This document shows positions 1-7,244 of a stretch of 12,665 nt of DNA, one piece after another; within the stretch, counting starts at the first letter, position 1; the number at the start of each line of letters is the position of its first letter. Origin of the DNA: an uncultured Lachnospiraceae bacterium (GTDB taxonomy: Bacteria > Bacillota > Clostridia > Lachnospirales > Lachnospiraceae). The notes under the pieces are model-generated. The model was given only the letters and a program-made list of their open reading frames with translations, was not told the DNA's origin and searched no databases. The stretch is taken from the NCBI GenBank assembly GCA_945643825.1, contig CALZEZ010000019.1, positions 1 to 12,665 on the forward strand, written 5' to 3'. A program made the translations under genes and the position numbers.

Positions 1-1449
1 ATGTGGTGGATATTGATTGTTCATATGATGCGCCAGCCGCATGATGTGCCCCATGCACTCACTGAGCATCCGGTCTGCCGTGAGGGTATCTCCTCGCTCA
101 AGCATGCGCGCATAATTGTACTGCCCTGTCTGGGACAGCTTCGCCACATCCTCTGCGAGCTTCCTATAAAGAATTGGTTCGGGGTAGCCATTCTTTAGCT
201 TCTCGCGAAATGCTGAGAATACGCCCTCCTCATCGACAAAGACTTCTCCGTTCGTCGCTGCTGCCAGCGCATAATCCTCCACATTTGCCCAATTCATCTG
301 TTCATAGCAGTCCGTGCCAAGCAGGTTCCGGTAAAAGTCCGAAATCCTTCGCACCCCACGGCGCCCCCGACCCTGAACCACCGGACTCCTGTGAAAGCCC
401 ATGAATTCCTCCGGAAGCGCCTCATATGCCTGCTCCAGCTCTTCTCCGATTGCTTCGTAGGTTTCATCCGTGACCCACATGCAGAAACCCGGTCCCCAGT
501 CATGATCCCTCGAAACAGCATCATCATATCCAAAGCAGTCCGATCCCTCTCCGACGAGACCGACTGCAATTCTACTCTGATACGGAGCAAACCGTTCCTC
601 TATCATTGGGCGTCCATATGTCTCATAATACTTTCTGCAAAGCTCTACGCCCTTGATTTGCTTTGTTTGTTTACACATATCCCGATTCGCTTTCATCTTC
701 TCATACTGAGCATTTCTTCCAACGCACTTCTCGAGAATCTGCATTGCCCGCTCAAAAATATCGGCAGCCTGCTCCAGGTGATCTTCACTGTAATAGCACA
801 TTCCCAGTGCCGAGAGCGCGGCACAATAATGCGGGTCAAAGGTTCCTCGCTTCTCAAATCGGACGATTGCCTCGTTCGCATAGCCTGCTGCCCTCTCAAA
901 CTGCTTTGCCAGCACCGCTGTGTTTGCAAGGTTCGCATATGTCACGGCAATCTCAAACCCGGCTTTATTCTCGGTTGTGATAGCAAGTGCTTTCAGCAGG
1001 TATTCCTCAGCCTGCTCGTAGTCCCCCTGTTCCTGACACAGAAGGCTCCGGTTATTAAACAGATTGGCAAACAGCATATCGTCTGGTGGCAGCTTTTGAA
1101 GGTAAATCGCTTCCACGGCCTCATAATACTGCGCGGCCTTCTCCAATTCGCCAATCGAGCGGTAGCCTGTCGCAGCATTCAAAAGAGTGGTCGCATACGG
1201 AACACTTCCGTCAATTCCCATATGTCCCGCTGTGGCAAGTGCCTGATCTATCGCCCAAAGCAGCTTTTCCTTCTTTGACAGCTGTCTGTAATAGCCGATC
1301 AATTCATTATATAGGTGCAGCTTCTGCGCATCGCTTTCACACTCGTCTGCTTCCTTAAGTGCATCAAGATACAGCTTCTCGACACCCTGCACGTCATTCT
1401 CCTCAAAAAGCTGATCGGCCTGTGCCAAAATCTCTTCTATTGCTCTCAA
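1..1449 (-). CDS. TPR-repeat protein with DUF4037 nucleotidyltransferase-like domain (C-terminus beyond window)
   Basis: The frame is open for 483 codons from the start at 1449 to the window edge, with no stop, so the C-terminus is missing. Residues about 81 to 240 hold four tetratricopeptide-like helical pairs (near 81-115, 123-158, 166-200 and 207-240). From about residue 270 it matches the DUF4037 family. The key stretch, residues 300-320, has G302-S303, eleven residues, then D315-H-D317. This fits the polymerase-beta nucleotidyltransferase pattern G-S...D-x-D and suggests metal-dependent nucleotidyl transfer; the substrate is unknown. I chose the TTG at 1449 because AGGAG (1459-1463) lies 9 bases upstream; the TTG at 1455 leaves only 3. 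It starts 24 bases after the stop of the flavin reductase-rubredoxin gene and looks like the last visible member of the perR operon. The family call is firm; the enzymatic role is inferred. Confidence 0.85.
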   Translation of the reverse strand, partial: MRAIEEILAQADQLFEENDVQGVEKLYLDALKEADECESDAQKLHLYNELIGYYRQLSKKEKLLWAIDQALATAGHMGIDGSVPYATTLLNAATGYRSIGELEKAAQYYEAVEAIYLQKLPPDDMLFANLFNNRSLLCQEQGDYEQAEEYLLKALAITTENKAGFEIAVTYANLANTAVLAKQFERAAGYANEAIVRFEKRGTFDPHYCAALSALGMCYYSEDHLEQAADIFERAMQILEKCVGRNAQYEKMKANRDMCKQTKQIKGVELCRKYYETYGRPMIEERFAPYQSRIAVGLVGEGSDCFGYDDAVSRDHDWGPGFCMWVTDETYEAIGEELEQAYEALPEEFMGFHRSPVVQGRGRRGVRRISDFYRNLLGTDCYEQMNWANVEDYALAAATNGEVFVDEEGVFSAFREKLKNGYPEPILYRKLAEDVAKLSQTGQYNYARMLERGDTLTADRMLSECMGHIMRLAHHMNNQYPPH

Positions 1450-1473
1450 GCTCAAAAACTCCTATCCGTTGGT

Positions 1474-2100
1474 CTATTTCTTGACAACCTTCTCAAAGTC
1501 GCTTGCGGGGTGCTTACAGATCGGACAGATAAAGTCTTCCGGCAGCTCCTCTCCAACATACTCATAGCCGCAGATCACGCATCTCCATACGGTCTGGCCA
1601 TCCGGTGCTACTCCGACCTTCTGTGGCTTCGGCTTAATGTTAGAATGATAATAGGAATAGGTCGCTGACGGTACGTCACTTAAAAGCTCTCCTTCAGTAG
1701 GCGTTCCGATGAACAGCAGATGACTTCCCAAATCCAGATACATCGTCACATCAACTGAAATATATGCATTCGTGCCCTCTGTGACAATCATCGTTCCGTT
1801 CTGTGCCCGTTTGCAGGCGCTAAATCCGTCAAATTTATCCACATCGCGGCCGGACTGAAATCCGAAACGCTTAAAGGTGTCAAACTTTGCATCCTCACTC
1901 AGAATCGAAATCGTAAACTTCTTCGTCTCTTTAATCATGTCGCAGGTTAAGTTTGCCTTATTGACTGCCACACTGATCGTCAGCGGATCGGATGCAACCT
2001 GTGCCGCCGTATTGATGATACATCCATTATCCTTGCCGTCTTGTGATGCAGTTAAAACAAATAATCCATAGCTTAATCGATTCAATACCTTCTGTTCCAT
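1474..2100 (-). CDS. flavin reductase-rubredoxin fusion protein (Hrb-like)
   Basis: This 208-residue protein has two parts. Residues about 1-155 form an FMN-binding split-barrel flavin reductase-like domain (starting MEQKVLNRLSYGLFVLTA). Residues about 170-208 form a rubredoxin domain with iron ligands C174, C177, C192 and C195 in two CxxC knuckles. The same architecture is known from high-molecular-weight rubredoxin (Hrb) of Moorella, which passes electrons from NADH to flavodiiron proteins. Here the likely acceptor is the reverse rubrerythrin encoded two genes upstream, making a cytoplasmic electron donor for peroxide or oxygen reduction. The ATG at 2100 follows AGGGT by 7 bases, and the site overlaps the stop region of the SDR gene 10 bases upstream, indicating co-transcription. 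Its exact physiological partner is inferred. Confidence 0.93.
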   Translation of the reverse strand: MEQKVLNRLSYGLFVLTASQDGKDNGCIINTAAQVASDPLTISVAVNKANLTCDMIKETKKFTISILSEDAKFDTFKRFGFQSGRDVDKFDGFSACKRAQNGTMIVTEGTNAYISVDVTMYLDLGSHLLFIGTPTEGELLSDVPSATYSYYHSNIKPKPQKVGVAPDGQTVWRCVICGYEYVGEELPEDFICPICKHPASDFEKVVKK

Positions 2101-2110
2101 ATGAACAACC

Positions 2111-3007
2111 CTACCTTTCTCTCATTTCATAATCTGCAGTATATCGCAAGCCATCTGTCAGCTTTGTGTAGCTTCCTATCAGTGTCAACTCTTTTTCGCC
2201 ATTATATCGGTTCGATTCCTCTTTTGTAAGCGGAAAGGGAAGCGGAATCTGCTTCTGCGCAATCGTCTCGAGAGTCACCGGGACCTTTTCAAACGCATCT
2301 CCTACACTTTCTCCTAATGCAACCGCAAAGCTCTCATAGGTCGTCATTGGAAATGGTGCCAGATTAAATGCCTGATCATATGCCGCCTCATTTAACAGAG
2401 CCTGATCAATGGCTCTTGCCACATCCTCGACAAAGACCATCTGAAACTCTCCCGTTGCATCAATAGGATGAAGAATCTGCCCCGCCTGGGCAATCCAGTG
2501 AAAATACATCGACTCCCGCGGTGCATAATTGTCCGGGCCGTAAATAAACGCCGGACGAATAGAGGTATAGGCCATGCCATAGCTTTTCGCACATGCTGCC
2601 AGCTCTTCCTCCAAAGCAACCTTACCCGCAATGTACTCTCCGGCCTCTCCGGCAAAGTTTCGTCTCTCATAGGGAGCTGCTTCGTCAAGCATCCTTCCGC
2701 TCCCATGCTCATAAACATCACAGGTGCTGATGAAGATATACTGTCTACAGCCCTTCTGTAAATAGGAAAAGACAGACGCAATATCATTCTTGTTATATGC
2801 GCAGAAGTCTACAACAACATCAAACTGTTGTTCCCTGAGACTTTTCAGCGCACTGATATCGTGTCTGTCTCCAACAATTTTCCTGACCTGCGGAAGCATA
2901 ACCGGTCTGTTACCGCGGTTGAACACCGTAATCGTATGTTCATCCGCTGCCATATTAACAAAATGTTTTCCGAGGAAATAGCTTCCGCCAAGTACAAGAA
3001 TATTCAT
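2111..3007 (-). CDS. atypical extended SDR, NAD(P)-dependent epimerase/dehydratase family
   Basis: This 298-residue protein begins with a Rossmann nucleotide-binding motif, GGSYFLG at residues 7-13, the variant seen in atypical extended short-chain dehydrogenases. It has an active-site YxxxK at Y125/K129, a preceding S94-T95 after strand 4, and the conserved RPAFIYGP at 151-158, typical of sugar-nucleotide epimerase-like folds. Substrate-binding C-terminal residues are divergent, so a sugar-nucleotide substrate cannot be assigned; relatives include RNA-binding chloroplast stem-loop proteins as well as epimerases. It starts 9 bases after the reverse rubrerythrin stop, with no clear Shine-Dalgarno, suggesting translational coupling or re-initiation. 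Its place between rubrerythrin and the rubredoxin fusion suggests a role linked to oxidative stress, but nothing in the sequence says what that role is. Confidence 0.88.
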   Translation of the reverse strand: MNILVLGGSYFLGKHFVNMAADEHTITVFNRGNRPVMLPQVRKIVGDRHDISALKSLREQQFDVVVDFCAYNKNDIASVFSYLQKGCRQYIFISTCDVYEHGSGRMLDEAAPYERRNFAGEAGEYIAGKVALEEELAACAKSYGMAYTSIRPAFIYGPDNYAPRESMYFHWIAQAGQILHPIDATGEFQMVFVEDVARAIDQALLNEAAYDQAFNLAPFPMTTYESFAVALGESVGDAFEKVPVTLETIAQKQIPLPFPLTKEESNRYNGEKELTLIGSYTKLTDGLRYTADYEMRER

Positions 3008-3016
3008 ATCAATTGA

Positions 3017-3604
3017 TTACCCAAAATAACGCTCTAACAAGCCCTTTAATGCCTTACCGTGTCTAGCCTCATCTCTAGCCATCTCATGAACAGTGTCATG
3101 GATTGCATCCAGATTATTCTTCTTTGCACATTTCGCAAGGTCAAATTTACCTGCAGTTGCACCAAACTCACAGTCTACTCTCCAAGCCAGATTCTTCTTG
3201 GTGGAATCTGTCATCTTGCCTTCTAACTCTGAGCCAAGCAGCTCTGCGAATTTTGCAGCATGCTCAGCTTCCTCATAAGCAGCCTTCTCCCAGTATAAGC
3301 CGATCTCAGGATAGCCGTCACGATGTGCCACTCGTGCGATGCAAAGATACATACCAACCTCAGAGCACTCACCATCAACGTTTGCCTTTAACTGCTCGAA
3401 AATATACTTTTTATCTTCCTCGCTGATGTCGCTGTTGTTCTTTACGGTTTTTGCATATACGCCGAATTCATGCTCCGCAGCAAGGGTAAGCTCTCCCTCT
3501 ACCTTTTTGAACTTATCGCCACTAACGTGACATACCGGACACTCTGCCGGAGCCTCATTACCCTCGTGAACATAACCACATACCGGACATACCCATTTTT
3601 CCAT
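3017..3604 (-). CDS. rbr: reverse rubrerythrin (N-terminal rubredoxin, C-terminal diiron ferritin-like domain)
   Basis: This 195-residue protein starts with a rubredoxin-like domain (C6, C9, C22, C25). A four-helix ferritin-like domain follows with diiron ligand motifs: E79, E112xxH115, E146 and E179xxH182. Classical rubrerythrin has the order reversed; this arrangement matches the reverse rubrerythrins of Clostridium, which reduce hydrogen peroxide and oxygen to water with electrons from NADH via rubredoxin-type carriers. The start at 3604 is decided by a perfect AGGAGG (3613-3618) 8 bases upstream. An in-frame extension to 3670 would add 22 residues lacking family similarity and overlap perR. 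It lies 17 bases after perR and is therefore probably derepressed by peroxide with the rest of the operon. Confidence 0.96.
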   Translation of the reverse strand: MEKWVCPVCGYVHEGNEAPAECPVCHVSGDKFKKVEGELTLAAEHEFGVYAKTVKNNSDISEEDKKYIFEQLKANVDGECSEVGMYLCIARVAHRDGYPEIGLYWEKAAYEEAEHAAKFAELLGSELEGKMTDSTKKNLAWRVDCEFGATAGKFDLAKCAKKNNLDAIHDTVHEMARDEARHGKALKGLLERYFG

Positions 3605-3612
3605 TTTAGAAT

Positions 3613-3618
3613 CCTCCT
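3613..3618 (-). promoter_or_regulatory. strong ribosome binding site of reverse rubrerythrin
   Basis: AGGAGG on the minus strand, 8 bases before the ATG at 3604. It is the strongest Shine-Dalgarno in the window and fixes the start at the first residue of the rubredoxin domain, ruling out the longer reading frame. It suggests rubrerythrin is translated more heavily than its operon partners. Confidence 0.85.
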
Positions 3619-3621
3619 GAA

Positions 3622-4026
3622 TTATTGTGTAATTAATGATTGTGATATTATTGAAAGACAAGCTCCGCATTTTCCAACAATCTGTAATTCGTAGCCCTCA
3701 ATAACTCCGTCAAAATGCGCAGGTGTCTTATCAATCAGATTAATTGCGGGAATCTCTTCCATATCAATAACTTTGCCACAGTGTCTGCAGACAAAATGAA
3801 CATGCGGACTAGTGTATCCGTCAAAATGATCCGGACCGGTTCCCGTCGATATCTTCAGGATCTGACCATTTTCTGCTAAGAGTGCCAGATTCCTGTATAC
3901 AGTACCTAAACTAATATTGGGTTGTTCCATGCGAACGCTCTCATAAACCATATCGGCTGTCGGGTGATCCCTACGGCCTTGCAGATTCTTCAGAATACAT
4001 TCCCGTTGGCGTGAATACTTAACCAT
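3622..4026 (-). CDS. perR: peroxide-sensing repressor PerR (Fur family)
   Basis: A 134-residue Fur-family winged-helix regulator. Aligned by eye to Bacillus PerR with a constant offset of 16, every metal ligand is present. The regulatory Fe/Mn site is H21, D69, H75, H77 and D88; the structural zinc site is C80, C83, C120 and C123. The Asp at 88 (PerR D104) rather than Glu is the residue that favours PerR over Fur. H21 and H75 are the residues oxidised by peroxide in the family, which releases DNA. The recognition helix is near residues 39-50 (SLGTVYRNLALL). The ATG at 4026 has GAGG 6 bases upstream; the TTG at 4041 has none. The short N-terminus is usual for clostridial homologues. It heads an operon with reverse rubrerythrin and has a palindromic box at its own promoter. 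Confidence 0.95.
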   Translation of the reverse strand: MVKYSRQRECILKNLQGRRDHPTADMVYESVRMEQPNISLGTVYRNLALLAENGQILKISTGTGPDHFDGYTSPHVHFVCRHCGKVIDMEEIPAINLIDKTPAHFDGVIEGYELQIVGKCGACLSIISQSLITQ

Positions 4027-4044
4027 ATCATTCCTCGTCAATAA

Positions 4045-4059
4045 TAGTAATAGTTACTA
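4045..4059. promoter_or_regulatory. candidate PerR box
   Basis: A 15-bp inverted repeat, TAGTAATAGTTACTA on the plus strand, with perfect 6-bp arms around a 3-bp centre. Its size, AT-richness and symmetry resemble the Fur-family 7-1-7 box (Bacillus PerR: TTATAATnATTATAA). It lies just downstream of the perR -10 box and spans the predicted transcription start, where bound repressor would block RNA polymerase. This fits peroxide-relieved autoregulation of the whole operon. It is identified from position and symmetry only. Confidence 0.7.
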
Positions 4060-4064
4060 ATATC

Positions 4065-4093
4065 AATATACACATTTGTTCCTGAATTGTCAA
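4065..4093 (-). promoter_or_regulatory. sigma-A promoter of the perR operon
   Basis: The -35 box TTGACA (4088-4093) is a perfect match, followed by a 17-bp spacer and the -10 box TATATT (4065-4070). The start of transcription would fall near 4058, inside the PerR box. The -35 box contains the TGA stop codon of the upstream EAL gene (4090-4092), so no terminator can sit between the two genes and read-through from that gene is possible. Confidence 0.82.
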
Positions 4094-6084
4094 CTGTTCT
4101 GATTATATTTTTTCTCAAATTCGTTGATTGGCATCGGTTTGGCGAAAAAGTATCCCTGAATCATATCGCATTCCTGATCGGTCAGGAAATCAACCTGCTC
4201 CCTGCTCTCGATTCCTTCTGCCACAATCTTCATATTTAACTTCTTGGCAAGATCAATCACCTCAGAGACAATCAGCATACCCCGGTCAAGTGATTCAGCT
4301 CCCCTGAAGAAATCAGCATCGATTTTCAGCACATCAAGCGATAACTCTTTTAGGGAATTAAGTGAAGAATATCCGGCTCCAAAATCGTCCATGGATACCA
4401 GGAAGCCTGCATCACGCAGCTTCTTCACGGTGGCAAGCAACACCTTCTTGTCATCAAAGAACGCACTCTCCGTCAATTCCAGCTCAATCACATTATGTGG
4501 AACATGATACCGGTCGACAATCTCACAGATATGCTCTGCCAGATCCTCTCTTGTAAAATGAGCGCGGGAGACATTGACCGAAATCGGTACCACCTTCTGT
4601 CCTTTTGCAATCCATTTGGCCTGCTGCATTGCTACCTCCTGTAGCATATAATCATCCAGCTTCAGGATAAAGCCGTTTTGCTCAAAAATCGGGATAAACT
4701 TATTCGGCGGGACAAAGCCTTCGGTAGGATGAATCCAGCGCACCAGTGCCTCCGCGCCGCCAAGTGTTTCATCTCCGGTGCTGATCTTGGGCTGCAGATA
4801 TACCTGAAATTCCCGCTGCGCCAGAGCGCGCTCCATATCGGCCTCCACCTTCTGCTCCCACAGGCGCTGTTTACTCATCTCAATATCAAAGAAACCGATC
4901 TGCGGGTCCTTATCCTCAGCACACAGCTCTCTTGCCAGCACTGCGTTATTATATAGCTCCTCCACATCATCGCGGTGGTTCTCCACATAGCAGACACCAA
5001 AGCTGAGCTGAAGCTTGATCTCCGGGAAAGCCTGCTCAATACTGCTTAGTATTCTCATGAGTCTCGCAGTCAGATCAGCAGAATCCTGACATACTAATAG
5101 GAAACCGAAATCCGCTTTTTCATAATGAGCGAACACTTCCCCTCTCTTAATATGCTTCTTTAACAGCAAATAAATACGTTCAATCAGCTCCTCGCCACGG
5201 CTAATGCCAAAGCAGGTGCAGAAGCTTCTGTATTTCTTCATGCGAAGATGCGCTACAACAAGCTGTTTGTTTTTTTTCTTAAGCTTGCGTACCTTCTTGA
5301 TCTTTCTTGTACTCTTGCGGATAAAGGCAAGCCAGTTCTCGCCACCTGTGATCATGTCGGTATAGATTATCTTTGTGGTTCTCTTCTGACTGACAATCAT
5401 GCCAATCATTGACCACAAATAATAAATTGAAAACAGTGCAATCACAAATGGCAGGAAGGACATACCTATGATCGCCAGCTGCAAATCCTGTCCATAGATT
5501 CGCAGATTGCACATTACCCAGACTGTTTTTCCCTGCGCCGGAAGCATATACCAGACATCTTCGTCGACAAGCATCCGACTGCCATCCATACGTATATTGG
5601 AAATGTCAGTCAGATTTAAAAATTTCTCACGAAGCTGTAAATCTCCATCTACGCCAAAGGAGAAGAACTCCTCGCCTGCCGGTATCATCACATCGACAAC
5701 CATTTCTTTACCCGAAAGCGAGATAACTCCCTGTACCACTTCCTTCGGATCCGGCTGCTTATCACTGCTTGCCCACAGAAGTTCCCCATCTTCATCGAAT
5801 ATGCAGACAGCTTTTACCTCATCCATCATATACTCGATAAGCTTCATCATCTCTTCCGGGGATTTCGTTTCATCCTTCAAAACTACTTCCGCACTTTTTG
5901 CAACCTTCTCGGACAGTCGATAGCCATACATGAGCTCCCGGTTGACAATATTGCTGATTAATGTGAGCATCTCTCCGGACACTGCAATCATAATCATACC
6001 TAAGATAAAAAAGAGTCCTATGATCGAAGGCCAGATTCGTTTCTTCCTCAGTTTTCTAATACGTCTTTCTTTTGTTTTTTCCAT
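4090..6084 (-). CDS. membrane c-di-GMP phosphodiesterase, degenerate GGDEF plus active-type EAL
   Basis: This 664-residue protein has a basic N-terminus, TM helix 1 near 18-38, an extracytoplasmic sensor region of about 155 residues, TM helix 2 near 202-231, a degenerate GGDEF domain (about 238-400) and an EAL domain (about 410-660). Where GGDEF should be, residues 321-326 read YEKADF, so cyclase activity is not expected. The EAL domain keeps the catalytic set, matched to RocR: E445 of EAL, N504, E536, D566-D567 in an intact loop 6, K587, E623 and Q643. It should therefore hydrolyse c-di-GMP to pGpG, with the outside domain tuning activity. GGTGGAG lies just before the ATG at 6084. No strong promoter is visible in the 61-base gap upstream, so it may be read partly from the TetR-GNAT transcript. 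The ligand of the sensor is unknown. Confidence 0.94.
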   Translation of the reverse strand: MEKTKERRIRKLRKKRIWPSIIGLFFILGMIMIAVSGEMLTLISNIVNRELMYGYRLSEKVAKSAEVVLKDETKSPEEMMKLIEYMMDEVKAVCIFDEDGELLWASSDKQPDPKEVVQGVISLSGKEMVVDVMIPAGEEFFSFGVDGDLQLREKFLNLTDISNIRMDGSRMLVDEDVWYMLPAQGKTVWVMCNLRIYGQDLQLAIIGMSFLPFVIALFSIYYLWSMIGMIVSQKRTTKIIYTDMITGGENWLAFIRKSTRKIKKVRKLKKKNKQLVVAHLRMKKYRSFCTCFGISRGEELIERIYLLLKKHIKRGEVFAHYEKADFGFLLVCQDSADLTARLMRILSSIEQAFPEIKLQLSFGVCYVENHRDDVEELYNNAVLARELCAEDKDPQIGFFDIEMSKQRLWEQKVEADMERALAQREFQVYLQPKISTGDETLGGAEALVRWIHPTEGFVPPNKFIPIFEQNGFILKLDDYMLQEVAMQQAKWIAKGQKVVPISVNVSRAHFTREDLAEHICEIVDRYHVPHNVIELELTESAFFDDKKVLLATVKKLRDAGFLVSMDDFGAGYSSLNSLKELSLDVLKIDADFFRGAESLDRGMLIVSEVIDLAKKLNMKIVAEGIESREQVDFLTDQECDMIQGYFFAKPMPINEFEKKYNQNS

Positions 6085-6145
6085 TTACTCCACCCTAATT
6101 TGTTACTATAAGGGTAACACAGAATGCGCTTTCTTTCAATCCGTG

Positions 6146-6670
6146 TCACGCGTCCAACAGCTTGGAATAGATATAGGTATCCTTCCAGATCGGCTTGCCG
6201 TCGGCATCGGTTCTAAAATAAATATCCTTATGCAAATGGCCCTCCCGCACAAAGCCCAGTCGCTCAAGCAAATGCCAGGATGCCTGATTCTCCGGATCGC
6301 AGTTTGCCTCGATTCTGTGCTTACCCTGTTCGGCGGCATATTGGCACAGGCAGTCACAGGCTTCGAATGCGTAGCCTTTTCCCCAGAAGGAACGATTGAA
6401 CACATAGCCCAATTCGACAGATTCCGCATAGCGCTCACCAAGATACAGATTTCCTATCAGCTTTCCGGTTTCCAGCTCCTCTACTGCCATAAACTCATCT
6501 GAGGCAATTCTGTCTTCCAGACATTTTCTCACCTCTTCCCGACTCATCGGCAAATATGGTTCGAATCGTACTACTTCTTCATCAGAAAGATATTCATACA
6601 AATCTTCAAAATCTCTTTCTTCATATTTTCTGATGCAAAGTCTCTCCGTTTTCATTTCCGGTATTTTCAT
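6146..6670 (-). CDS. GNAT-family N-acetyltransferase (RimJ/RimL type)
   Basis: This 174-residue protein has the Gcn5-related acetyltransferase fold. The acetyl-CoA pyrophosphate-binding motif A is at residues 93-101 (RSFWGKGYA). The later N128...S131 and LLERLGF (134-140) are typical of the RimJ/RimL subgroup, which acetylates protein N-termini, amino acids or small amines. The substrate cannot be assigned. The ATG at 6670 has GGAG 4 bases upstream and lies inside the 3' end of the TetR gene, giving a 50-base overlap. A second ATG at 6655 would shorten the protein by 5 residues and also overlap. The overlap implies tight co-expression with the TetR regulator, possibly as its target. Confidence 0.9.
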   Translation of the reverse strand: MKIPEMKTERLCIRKYEERDFEDLYEYLSDEEVVRFEPYLPMSREEVRKCLEDRIASDEFMAVEELETGKLIGNLYLGERYAESVELGYVFNRSFWGKGYAFEACDCLCQYAAEQGKHRIEANCDPENQASWHLLERLGFVREGHLHKDIYFRTDADGKPIWKDTYIYSKLLDA

Positions 6671-7226
6671 ATTGCTCCATCCCCCTTATTAAAATTTCCA
6701 GTGACACCGCAAAGCTTTCCTCGATTGAAATCGGATTCCCAAAGGAATGATTTATTTCTAACAGTATGAATCCCTCCAGAAAGGCTCGATAGGTTCGAAG
6801 CAGATGGTTTGCAATCTGCCTTGTAATGCCCAGTCTGTCCGTCTGATCAAACCAGAAGCAGTAGAGTCCTTCTGTAGCCTCTGCCATTTCTTCCTTCCCA
6901 TATCTGTTATACCAAAGCATGGCCTCAAACACCCCGGGATTGCCTATGGCATAACGATAGAACTTCCAGCCAAATTCACGAAGTGCGTTATGAGGCTCCA
7001 GACCGGCAAGCTCAAGGATAATCTCCTCCGAAACATGCTTCCAGCCATAAATCATAAGCTCCTCAAAGACCTCCTCCAGACTTTCGACATGATAATAGAG
7101 GGATGGTTTCCGTATCCCCAGATAATCAGCCAATGTGGTAATCGTCACGTAAGCTAACCCTTTTTCATTGGCAAGCTGTGCCGCTTTCTCAATCACCTTC
7201 TGTCTTGTTAATCCCGCTCTTGGCAT
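6621..7226 (-). CDS. TetR/AcrR-family transcriptional regulator
   Basis: This 201-residue protein has an N-terminal TetR helix-turn-helix at about residues 28-47 (VTITTLADYLGIRKPSLYYH), followed by an all-helical ligand-binding and dimerisation domain of usual length. The start at 7226 is chosen because AGGTGG lies 6 bases upstream; the in-frame TTG at 7241 would put that site inside the gene. Its last 50 bases overlap the GNAT acetyltransferase, making a regulator-enzyme pair. Just upstream lies a 13-bp palindrome over its probable -10 box, so negative autoregulation is likely. The inducer is unknown. Confidence 0.93.
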   Translation of the reverse strand: MPRAGLTRQKVIEKAAQLANEKGLAYVTITTLADYLGIRKPSLYYHVESLEEVFEELMIYGWKHVSEEIILELAGLEPHNALREFGWKFYRYAIGNPGVFEAMLWYNRYGKEEMAEATEGLYCFWFDQTDRLGITRQIANHLLRTYRAFLEGFILLEINHSFGNPISIEESFAVSLEILIRGMEQYENTGNENGETLHQKI

Positions 7227-7244
7227 AGTCGTCCACCTCAAATA

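Noticed and set aside
391..1278. A 295-codon open frame on the plus strand.
   Set aside because: It lies opposite the TPR-DUF4037 gene, whose minus-strand frame shows clear repeats and conserved motifs through the whole region. The plus-strand product is low-complexity and matches nothing I recognise.
3605..3670. A 22-residue N-terminal extension of reverse rubrerythrin.
   Set aside because: It overlaps perR, and the AGGAGG at 3613-3618 places the start at 3604, right at the rubredoxin domain.
6085..6145. A promoter for the EAL gene (TTGAAA with TACCCT or TATAGT).
   Set aside because: The -10 candidate at the right distance is poor and the better one is 23 bp away, so I do not call it.
5507..6502. 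Open frames on the plus strand over the EAL and GNAT genes.
   Set aside because: They are antisense to genes with complete catalytic motifs. Their products are Ser/Ile-rich without domains or ribosome binding sites.
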